This document shows positions 1-7,057 of a stretch of 11,632 nucleotides of DNA, piece by piece. Position numbers and translations under genes: made by a program. The DNA is taken from positions 1 to 11,632 of the forward strand of contig JANBPU010000431.1 of the NCBI GenBank assembly GCA_027575805.1, given 5' to 3'. Source of the DNA: Mycoemilia scoparia. Taxonomy: Eukaryota > Kickxellomycota > Kickxellomycetes > Kickxellales > Kickxellaceae. The number at the start of each line of letters is the position of its first letter. The stretch's first letter is position 1. The notes beneath the pieces were generated by a model. It was not told the DNA's origin and made no database searches. It was given only the letters and a program-made list of their open reading frames with translations.

Positions 1-25
1 TAGGTCAAAAAAGAAATATAAATTG

Positions 26-57
26 GTCTAGACTCTTTTTTATTTGAGTCTAGACTC
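26..57. repeat. Perfect 10-bp inverted repeat (hairpin) with overlapping palindrome
   Basis: GTCTAGACTC at 26-35 pairs perfectly with GAGTCTAGAC at 46-55 across a 10-nt T-rich loop. GTCTAGAC is itself a palindrome, so GTCTAGACTC also recurs as a direct repeat at 48-57, and 46-57 is a 12-bp perfect palindrome. The function is unknown. It could be a transcript 3' hairpin, a binding site for a dimeric factor, or the end of a small mobile element. Confidence 0.75.
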
Positions 58-476
58 ATTTCCTTCGCCATAGTGTTTGGAAGGGGCTAGTGCTAGCAGT
101 ATGGGCTTAGTTCACAAAAAGCTAAAAAATTTACCAAGTCAAGCTCAACAGGTCAGCCTGTTGTGATAACCAAACTTGATGGCTTAGGATAACAAACTAT
201 ACTTCAGAGTGTTTATAATATCCTTAAGAAGACCAGCCTCTAAAGCCTCCTAATTACAGTTATTTTGAAGGATCCCTGAGTATATTCTATAAAGCAATAA
301 ATATGAGTTATTGCCTTGATGTATGCCAAATATCACTGTTACAAGCTATTGGGATCATCTATAAAAAGGGACCAGAAGGTGGGAAGAAAAGAATCTTCAC
401 TAGTCTTATTCTTTACACATATATTTACTTATATAAAGTTTATCTGTTAACTCAATAATATCACTGTCCTACATAA

Positions 477-612
477 ACATTGCATAGTTTATGTTAGTGA
501 TTAAGCATTTTATTACTCCTATGGAGGTAGCTGTATGCCACATACACTAAAGTTGTGTTTACCAAATTAAACAAAATAATCTAGTTGGGCCAACATTGCA
601 TAGTTTATGTTA
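477..612. repeat. 20-bp direct repeat, copies at 477-496 and 593-612
   Basis: ACATTGCATAGTTTATGTTA occurs exactly twice, 116 bp apart. The first copy lies inside a small inverted repeat, with ACATAAAC at 471-478 pairing with GTTTATGT at 487-494. An exact 20-mer repeat this close is not expected by chance even at this base composition. It probably reflects a local duplication or paired target or terminal sequences of an old insertion. Confidence 0.7.
497..537 (+). repeat. Dispersed repeat family 2, copy 1
   Basis: This 41-bp stretch matches 2594-2634 at 33 of 41 positions without gaps, including the shared block GAGGTAGCT/AAGGTAGCT. Both copies lie on the same strand. The match fades after the block. 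It is a short piece of a diverged repeat rather than a gene. Confidence 0.55.
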
Positions 613-1058
613 CATGACAATGTAATTAATCTCAACCCATAAGTTTAAATGGAACAAAATGAGAATAGTTGTTTGATAGTATTTACTATTCCCTTTAAGT
701 TCTTGGTTAGAGTTTTTAGGTATTATTATTCTATTATAAATCTTAAATATTCTTGATACTTTATGTATTATTCATGTAAAAGTTTATAACAAGCCTACAT
801 TCCTCACTGATAGTAATAAATAGGCTAGGGTGATTCCTAGAATACCAGTTCACTAATAAAATTCAATGTAGTTACTATTAAATAGAGAGTCAATAGTATT
901 TATGCAATAACAATAGTGGTCAATTCAGATTAGGGAATAATAATGTACACACACTGCTTATCATAGTTTACTGAATTATTTTAGGACTTGCTATTTTATT
1001 TATAGTCACAAAAATGCAACTAATGGAAAATATTACTGTCCTAAAATAAAATATATGC

Positions 1059-1064
1059 TTTATT
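1059..1064 (-). terminator. Poly(A) signal AATAAA of the 271-residue gene
   Basis: Read on the minus strand, AATAAA starts only five bases after the TAA stop (1070-1072). This implies a very short 3' UTR, with cleavage probably near 1030-1045. It supports this reading frame as a transcribed gene. Confidence 0.6.
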
Positions 1065-1069
1065 CAAAG

Positions 1070-1885
1070 TTACATGTGTTCTAATTGACTTCTGTGGTAG
1101 TGATCATTCAGAATCATTAGAAAACATTCATCAGGAATACAATTCAGTTTTTGACCATTATGGCTTACAGCAGTGATAATATCCATTGCCAATGTGTAAT
1201 ACCTGGTAGCATTAAACACATGCTTTTCAATAACTTTGAAGTTAGTATTGACTTCCTCACACAATGTGTTCCACAAACTTGAGTTATCTTCAACCACATT
1301 GATATTCTCACAGTTGATATCAAGCCTCTTAACCTGCTCTTTAAGTGACTCTGTAATACTGACAACCCTGGCTATGTAGCATGGGTAAAATCTATCCAAT
1401 CCATTGGTAGAAAAGGATGAAACCTTAATTTCAGAGGCTCCAAAAACACCAAGAAGAGCTGATGCTCTTCTAACTGACTTGTATAGGCACAGAATTGCAA
1501 TAATGCAATACACTTTGTAGCTATCTCTGGTAGCTATTGTTGTGATGGTGCTTGGGATGCATTGAAGGTATTTCTCAGCATGATCCAAATACAAGGATGG
1601 GATCTTTTCAAAGGCAGATACTGAAGAATTATCTTTTGGCTGATAGAAATCATGTGCCCACTTTGAACAATACATGATCATTGATGTATCAATATCAAGA
1701 TGCTTCAAATATTCATCAGGCACATTAAATGATTTGATGAAATTTTCCAATGCCATATCCCATGCTATCAATGAAGTAGAGATTTCAATTCTTTCCATGG
1801 AGATGACTTTAAAAAGTGACTGGCCATTTCTTAGAGAATAGCTAACAACTTGCAGGGTTGTTGGTTGATAAAGGCTGAGATCCAT
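1070..1885 (-). CDS. Hypothetical protein, 271 residues, intronless
   Basis: I do not recognise this protein and assign no function. The frame runs uninterrupted for 271 codons from an ATG with A at -3 to TAA. Composition is that of a folded, mostly helical soluble protein: varied residues, no low complexity, seven cysteines, no signal peptide. The hydrophobic run YCIIAILCLY at about 126-135 is too short for a confident membrane helix. A TATA box 123 bp upstream, a CT-rich leader (coding-strand sense) and an AATAAA just after the stop make a complete, compact transcription unit. It stands alone among repeats, the nearest supported gene being more than 2 kb away. The helix-rich pattern could fit a cyclin-like or lineage-specific fold, but that is a guess. 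The upstream ATG is preferred over the internal Met30 because the TATA box and leader fit it. Confidence 0.65.
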   Translation of the reverse strand: MDLSLYQPTTLQVVSYSLRNGQSLFKVISMERIEISTSLIAWDMALENFIKSFNVPDEYLKHLDIDTSMIMYCSKWAHDFYQPKDNSSVSAFEKIPSLYLDHAEKYLQCIPSTITTIATRDSYKVYCIIAILCLYKSVRRASALLGVFGASEIKVSSFSTNGLDRFYPCYIARVVSITESLKEQVKRLDINCENINVVEDNSSLWNTLCEEVNTNFKVIEKHVFNATRYYTLAMDIITAVSHNGQKLNCIPDECFLMILNDHYHRSQLEHM

Positions 1886-1922
1886 GATAAGAACTGGTCA
1901 AGACAAGAATGAAAATGGGCAA

Positions 1923-1965
1923 GTGGCTGGATGGATGGATGAGTGAGTGAGTGAGTAAGTGAGGG
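1923..1965. repeat. GGAT/GAGT tetranucleotide microsatellite in the leader
   Basis: Tandem TGGA/TGAG-type tetramers run through this stretch (three GGAT units, then four GAGT units with decay). On the minus strand they give a pyrimidine-rich tract between the TATA box and the start codon of the 271-residue gene, a common arrangement at fungal transcription starts. Its length may vary between strains. Confidence 0.7.
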
Positions 1966-2007
1966 GAGAGGTAAGAAAGGCTATTTGGAAAGTTGGGTGT
2001 GGCAAGC

Positions 2008-2015
2008 TTTATATA
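2008..2015 (-). promoter_or_regulatory. TATA box of the 271-residue gene
   Basis: TATATAAA on the minus strand lies about 123 bp upstream of the ATG at 1885. The DNA between is pyrimidine-rich on the coding strand (1920-1980), which would place transcription initiation in or near that tract. Confidence 0.6.
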
Positions 2016-2019
2016 CACT

Positions 2020-2406
2020 TTCAGTATGCTCTAAAATGGGAAAAAAAGTCAAGTGCCTGAATTATACACAAAATAGCTTTTAAACAAAATTTGCAAGTGT
2101 AGTGCAAAAATGTGTAAAATCTAGCAACATTTTTTACAAAGCTCATGATGCTGCATCCTAAAAATCATGTGCTTTGGTTCAATATTTTTCCAAAGATTTT
2201 TATCTTGATAAATATTTTTGGTTTAAGGATTATTATTATTACAGCCAATTAAAAGCTGAAGTTGGAACCTGCCCAAGTGGCTGGCGCCACATCCACTTCT
2301 TCAAGGTGGTCAAAAATCCAAACTATCACGCACATATACAGCCAAATTTTGTGGATCTTCTTAGCACAAATAAAAACTTTTTATAAAAATGCCACGCTGT
2401 TAGAAC
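2020..2406. other. Intergenic region, nothing coding supported
   Basis: The only open stretch (2174-2386, plus strand) begins with TTG rather than ATG and reads as Tyr/Phe/Lys-rich AT-driven sequence. A nested dyad, AAGTGG (2275-2280) and CCACTT (2293-2298) around the palindrome TGGCGCCA (2282-2289), is the only structured element seen. Confidence 0.5.
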
Positions 2407-2564
2407 AATGGCTATAATCCTAGACTTGGTTAAAGGTCACAGCACAGGGCTTTGGGCAAAGTGGGTCTCCAGGAGTAGTTGTATATGGAATGGCTGAAGG
2501 TTGGGTCAAAATCCGAGGGCTCACTTCTGCTTAATATAGATTCGATCAATAGTGAAATCTTCCC
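2407..2564 (+). repeat. Dispersed repeat family 1, copy 1
   Basis: This block aligns with 6793-6931 in the same orientation. Both begin AATGGCTAxAAT. Both carry GGGCAAAGTGGGTC-like and GGAATGGCT/TGAATGGTT-like cores, and both end in AGTGAAATCTTCCC. By eye, identity is roughly two thirds over about 140 aligned positions, with one gap of about 20 nt. The pattern is that of an old, non-coding dispersed repeat. Its parent element cannot be named from two copies. Confidence 0.65.
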
Positions 2565-2575
2565 GCCTATTTGAC

Positions 2576-2781
2576 ACTCTTGAAGTTGAATTTATGATTA
2601 GGCATTATATTTCACCTAGGAAGGTAGCTATATGGGCAATAATTTATGAAGGGTATACTTTTTGGTAACCAATGATTATAGGGGCAATCACAGCCAAATG
2701 GGTATCTAGTTTTACTAGTAAACTTTCACCCTTCAAAAATTGTCTCCCATATGCAATATACACGAAACTCTTGAAGTTGAA
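2576..2781 (+). repeat. 15-bp direct repeat ACTCTTGAAGTTGAA (2576-2590 and 2767-2781)
   Basis: The exact 15-mer occurs twice, 191 bp apart. It brackets the family 2 repeat copy and related AT-rich DNA, immediately downstream of repeat family 1. It could be a trace of local duplication or of the ends of an inserted piece. Confidence 0.45.
2594..2634 (+). repeat. Dispersed repeat family 2, copy 2
   Basis: Matches 497-537 at 33 of 41 positions, ungapped and on the same strand. It lies 30 bp after the end of repeat family 1, so the two may be parts of one larger decayed element. Confidence 0.55.
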
Positions 2782-3689
2782 ATGCTATGGCCACAAATTA
2801 TAAAAGGGTCATAGCTAATTGCATTATTAACAGGTGGGAAAACCAATATCTGGGCTGTAATCAATATTCGTGATACGTTGGTTAGAATAGACGCACCGCC
2901 AAGAAAGTTGTATAGGTATAGGAAATACCCCAGATCTTTTATGGCTCATTAACACTGCTCTTCTGAGGTATACCACCATCCCCCAGGATGGGAATCACCA
3001 CTTACGCCAAAAGAGTAGACATTCTGGGGAAATATTGTCTCCAACTTTGATATTGTCCAGAGATGCAATACTTCTTGAGGATAGCCCCTATTTCAATACC
3101 TGGTCCAGACAAATATGGAAAACTCATATCACCAATTTCGGAGGAATTTCCGAAAGAATCGAAGAAGTTTTGCCCATTGTGACTCATGATAGTTTCTTTA
3201 TTTATTATTAAGTTACCTCTTTGAACCTCTCTCTCCTCAAGCTCATAACCAACAATGCCAGTTGTAATGATCGTCGTTATAGAGACAAAATGAACAGACA
3301 ATTAGATACACGGCCAGATTGTCTATTTCCTTCATCATCATTGTCGAGGGGCATGAGTCAGAAGTCCGAGTCCATGATCTTGTTGCCCCCTCCCCTCCAG
3401 GAGGACCGCAACTCGGAACATGAGCTTCGGACCTCCAGCCCAAACGAGGCCCCCGCCACTCTCAACAGAGAAACGTTTAGAAATTGCTCTACCCTTAGCG
3501 CCTCCTAAACCCTTGCGAGTCCCATGTTGTTTGGGACTCTTCATCAATAAATCTCTGTTTTACTCATATTCATGTATGACCATCCCTCCATAACACCACC
3601 AGCATAACAGCTGTGGTAAAGCTTGGATTCAAATAAAGGAATGTGCGCTCTGTGACTTTTGCAGTTGGATAATTAGCCAGTCACTTGAA
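2640..3689. other. Region without a supported gene; GC-richer island at 3340-3540
   Basis: Several frames of 57-99 codons are open, but they overlap on opposite strands, most lack an ATG, and none resembles a known family. The longest minus-strand one (3002-3301) starts with TTG after an in-frame stop. Within 3340-3540 the base composition is clearly richer in G and C, and all three plus frames are open for a distance. One Pro-rich ATG frame, 3420-3593, encodes 57 residues. This could be part of a spliced gene or a decayed one. I cannot assemble a convincing exon chain. Confidence 0.45.
3517..3551 (+). terminator. 8-bp hairpin followed by AATAAA
   Basis: GAGTCCCA (3517-3524) pairs perfectly with TGGGACTC (3532-3539) over a 7-nt loop, and AATAAA follows at 3546-3551. 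If a plus-strand transcript crosses the GC-rich island, it could end here. The plus frame stopping at 3506-3508 would have a 3' end about 40 nt on. No matching promoter or exon chain was found, so this is tentative. Confidence 0.3.
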
Positions 3690-3956
3690 ATGGACAGATG
3701 CGTATCTTACTATTGTTCTCCAAATATGCCGAAGTGGTTTCCGTGTTTGCAGGCAGTTTGCGCTTCTAGCCATAGCAACAATACAACCAGGACATGCTCT
3801 GTTATTGACGAGGATATGTGTGTAGATATCTCTGGACGTAATAGGCTAAATAAGGGGCCAGAAAGGTCAGATGTGCCGAAAAGCAAAGAGAATAGAAAGG
3901 AGCGACCATATATTAAATGTCAGTGCAGGGAATTTCGGTCGTGCCAATTGTTTTGA
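3690..3956 (+). CDS. Possible small cysteine-rich protein, 88 residues (doubtful)
   Basis: An ATG-started frame of 88 codons with A at -3 encodes a protein with nine cysteines spread along its length and a basic, Lys/Arg/Glu-rich second half. It has no signal peptide, so it does not look like a secreted small cysteine-rich effector. No domain is recognised. It sits between the GC-rich island and the BNA3 promoter with no clear promoter or poly(A) signal of its own. A chance frame is about as likely as a gene. Confidence 0.18.
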   Translation: MDRCVSYYCSPNMPKWFPCLQAVCASSHSNNTTRTCSVIDEDMCVDISGRNRLNKGPERSDVPKSKENRKERPYIKCQCREFRSCQLF

Positions 3957-4074
3957 AGGTATTACACATAAGAGAATTTTGTCTCCACACAGAGACTTGG
4001 TCGCATGCATTGATATCGCTCAACATGAGTAATAAAGACATTTCTCTCCCACAACAGCCAAACCCACCAGTCAT

Positions 4075-4083
4075 TATATAAAT
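4075..4083 (+). promoter_or_regulatory. TATA box of the kynurenine aminotransferase gene
   Basis: TATATAAAT lies 260 bp upstream of the first in-frame ATG (4343). No ATG occurs between about 4110 and 4343, so a transcript starting 30-60 nt downstream of this box would begin translation at 4343. Confidence 0.55.
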
Positions 4084-4342
4084 ACTAACCACGATTCAAG
4101 TGGGGGTTTGCAAGAGCTAGCAGACAGGTTTCAGAATTCGCCCTCAACACTTTTTATTGGTTTATTTTTGCTCTAACTACTACCCACACAATAGCATTTA
4201 TCTTTTTTACTGACTCGCATTATCGGACTTGCATCTTCACCATCACAAGATCATCGTTATAAAACGGGACTCGCATCTCTGTTGTTTCACATCACACAAG
4301 ATACAGGCATTATTACTTTTTCCCTTCTTGACCAAATCACCG

Positions 4343-6432
4343 ATGGCCTATAAAAGATCGCTTTTCTCTTATGCCAAGCTGAAACCCCTAAGTTCCCCTT
4401 TTCTCCACAGCTCTGCTTTGCAATCTTCAGCTTTTGCTTTCACCACTACAACTGCCAGGCTTTCTACGCCCCCTGCTAACACCACAAGTAGCACACCAGC
4501 CCACAGGCATATCGGATCATATTGTGCGCAAACGTCACCTCAATACCGTCGAATCAACAACACAGCCAGCTTGAGTATAGTAAAGAGACATATCTCCAAG
4601 ATGACTACCACCGCTGCTACTGAAGGACAGTATCCAACTGCTTCGTCTTATTACAAATCCGGAGGGATTGATGGTAAGTCTTCATCGCGTCATCTCTCTT
4701 GAGCTGCTGACACTATCGCTCTACAAAATGCGCGCTCCCGCATACGCTTGTTATCTTTACTAACTAGTTACATTTAAACTCATTATCATTGGATATATGT
4801 CATAGTATGGACGCTATTTAACCAAGCTGCCGCAAAGGCAAAGGCTGTCAATCTGGGCCAGGGATTTATGAAGTAGGTCCTCCACCACTATCATCATCAA
4901 CAACATCTCTGATCTTCCCAAAAAGGATTCACTGAGAAAAGACAACAGCAACAACAATGATTCATTTACACTATTTGTTGCTCCTGTTCGTATCACTCTA
5001 ACCTTTGGTCATTTGTGTTGCTTTTATAGCTTTGAATCACCAGAATTTATAAAGAAGGCTAGCCAAAAATGTGTGGCCGATGACGCATGCAACCAATATT
5101 CTCCACCTCGTGGTCGTCCAAATGTCCTCAATGCAATAGCCAAACGCTATTCACGTATTCTGGATCGGCAATTGGACCCTGCTTCGGAGATCGTCGTGAC
5201 TGCTGGTGCCAATGAGGGTTAGTCAAACAATCTTTAAACAATCATATAAAGCGATAATGATGCATTATATCGGCATCAATAGTAGAAATGGGTTTAACTA
5301 ATAATACATATTGGTAAACGTTTTTATTATTATATCAGCTATTTATGCTATATTTTGTGCGTTTTTGGAAGCAGGTATGTATATGTATGATAATATATGT
5401 ATATAGTCTTTAAATAGTATACTTGGATGCTTAATGTAATTAAGCTTTGTATATGTATCTCACACTCTCATTAAACCAAAAAAATTGATAGGATCTAACG
5501 ATGAAGTCATTCTGATGGAACCTGCATTTGACCAATACACACCAAACATCAAAATGGCCGGCGGAAAGCCTGTCTACATTCCCCTACGTCCAGTACCAGG
5601 CAGTGAAGACGCCTCAGGGATAGTTTCCAGCAAGGACTGGACACTCGATATGGCCGAGCTTGAAGCAAAAATCAGCGAGAAGACCAAGATAATTGTTCTA
5701 AACACGCCCCACAACCCAATCGGTAAAGTATTTACTAAAGATGAGCTCGAGGCTATCAGCAACCTTGCCAAAAAGTACAACCTTCTTGTTATCAGCGACG
5801 AAGTATACGAAAACCTATGCTTTGACCCCCAAACACCACACATTCCAATTGCAACTCTTCCTGGCATGTGGGAACGTACACTTTCTGTATATTCGGCCGG
5901 AAAGTTATTTGGTGTCACTGGCTGGCGTGTTGGATGGTTGGTTGGACCAAAAGAGTTGGTCTCCCCCAGCCTTACGGCCCATACTCGTATTGTGTTCACC
6001 ACAAACTCACCACTCCAAGAAGCTGCTTCGATTGCACTTGAGGAGGCAGACAGTAATGGGTTTGTAAAAGACCAGAAGATTGTATACCACAAGTGTCGCA
6101 GCAAATTGATGAAGGCATTCGACGATGTTGGCTTGCCTTACATTCAACCAGACGGTGCATACTTTTTGTTGGTCAATGCAAGCAAGGTTGAAATCCCGGA
6201 TGATTTTGAGTTCCCCGATGAAATTGCTGTTCGGGGTAAATCTGACATGTTGACCTACTTCTTTACTACTCATATCGGAGTCAGTGGAATCCCACCTACG
6301 GAATTTTATAGTCCCGAGAATGCTCATATTGCTGAAAATTACATTAGGTTTGCGTTTTGTAAGACTGATGATATTTTGGATGAGGCTGCTAAACGTCTTC
6401 AAGCTGTAAAGAAGTATGTCCGCCAGCAGTAG
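4343..6432 (+). CDS. BNA3: Kynurenine aminotransferase / kynurenine-oxoglutarate transaminase, five exons
   Basis: This is a fold-type I PLP aminotransferase of the KAT/Bna3 family, which converts kynurenine plus a 2-oxo acid to kynurenic acid. Exons are 4343-4673, 4806-4872, 5030-5217, 5339-5374 and 5492-6432. Introns are GT-AG with donors GTAAGT, GTAGGT, GTTAGT and GTATGT; CTAAC or TTAACTAAT branch-like sites are seen in the first three. All junctions keep frame, giving 520 residues. Motifs in order: NLGQGF after the leader; NQYSPPRG; the micro-exon IYAIFCAFLEA; NTPHNPIGK with PLP-contacting N282; SDEVY with D310 and Y313; SAGKLFGVTGWRVGW with Schiff-base lysine K345; and the carboxylate-binding arginine R493 in IRFAFCK. 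The first about 86 residues are Ser/Thr/Arg/Lys-rich with almost no acidic residues, a mitochondrial-type leader. A second in-frame ATG (4601) gives 434 residues, the usual family length, so dual mitochondrial/cytosolic products are possible. Exact substrate preference (kynurenine versus other amino acids or cysteine conjugates) cannot be read from sequence. Confidence 0.9.
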
Positions 6433-6530
6433 AAGTAGCAAAGCAATCCACACGCATATCTGGTTGTATGTACCCCCAAGTATTGCCATTTACTATTATT
6501 TATTTGAACTACATTTGTTTTCTCCTCCCC

Positions 6531-6536
6531 AATAAA
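6531..6536 (+). terminator. Poly(A) signal of BNA3
   Basis: AATAAA begins 99 nt after the TAG stop, preceded by a T/C-rich stretch and followed by A/T-rich DNA. This spacing is normal for a fungal 3' UTR. Confidence 0.55.
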
Positions 6537-6792
6537 AACATTTTTATTTTTAAATCAGAATACATCAATAATGGTGATTGAATAAAAATTGAGTATGATC
6601 CAGCATGAAAAACATAATTAGAATAACCTTTAATGCAGAAACTAGTATGAATTTGGAATTTTTCCCGAATTTGAAGTGAATGAAACAGCCAAACACCAAC
6701 CCATAGTGATAATACAAATGTTTACTGATATTTATCGTAAACCCCAATAAGGTATCACCTCGCCGCGACAATTATCATTAAGACTATATTAA

Positions 6793-6931
6793 AATGGCTA
6801 AAATTCACAAGGCTTCAGGCAAAATGGGTCCCTGAGGGTTTACATATTGAATGGTTCATGATCGGGCCATAATCTGATCAAGGTCCAACATTTCTACCTA
6901 CCATAGACTTGATCATTAGTGAAATCTTCCC
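6793..6931 (+). repeat. Dispersed repeat family 1, copy 2
   Basis: Aligned counterpart of 2407-2564, same orientation, with a shared start AATGGCTA and shared end AGTGAAATCTTCCC. This copy lacks about 20 nt after the first 12 bases. It lies in the gap between the convergent BNA3 and BAG genes, downstream of both poly(A) signals, a tolerated site for an insertion. Confidence 0.65.
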
Positions 6932-6978
6932 AAATGTTAACATGGTTTATTCCTTAATTAATAAAACTACTATTACTA

Positions 6979-6984
6979 TTTATT
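6979..6984 (-). terminator. Poly(A) signal of the BAG-domain gene
   Basis: AATAAA on the minus strand lies about 73 nt after the stop codon at 7058-7060. Another AATAAA (minus strand, plus positions about 6944-6950) is a possible alternative. Confidence 0.5.
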
Positions 6985-7057
6985 TTTTATATGAAACAAA
7001 GATAAATGATTGAAAATGATACAATAAATTTTAATTAACATTGAATTTACGATATTA

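Larger units (their letters stand above)
1..1069. other. AT-rich intergenic region without a supported gene
   Basis: No reading frame of useful length exists on either strand. The stretch holds a palindromic hairpin (26-57), a 20-bp direct repeat (477-496 and 593-612) and one copy of a dispersed repeat (497-537), all listed separately. A TATAAAA followed by a purine-rich tract at 360-395 looks like a plus-strand core promoter. The first downstream ATG (519) opens only a nine-codon frame, so if a gene was ever there it has decayed or lies in an RNA I cannot recognise. Confidence 0.6.

Noticed and set aside
2174..2386. 70-codon plus-strand frame
   Set aside because: It begins with TTG, has no ATG, promoter or family match, and is dominated by AT-driven residues.
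3002..3301. 99-codon minus-strand frame
   Set aside because: TTG start directly after an in-frame stop; overlaps an opposite-strand open frame; no recognisable domain. Kept only as part of the unexplained region.
4229..4342. Upstream extension of BNA3 exon 1 (His-rich start)
   Set aside because: The extension begins at TTG. The first ATG after the TATA box is at 4343, in a good context.
5574..6104. Long minus-strand frame opposite the last BNA3 exon, with other frames at 5741-6067 (+) and 6007-6489 (-)
   Set aside because: They are antisense or out-of-frame shadows of an exon with all catalytic aminotransferase motifs, and their own products show no family features.
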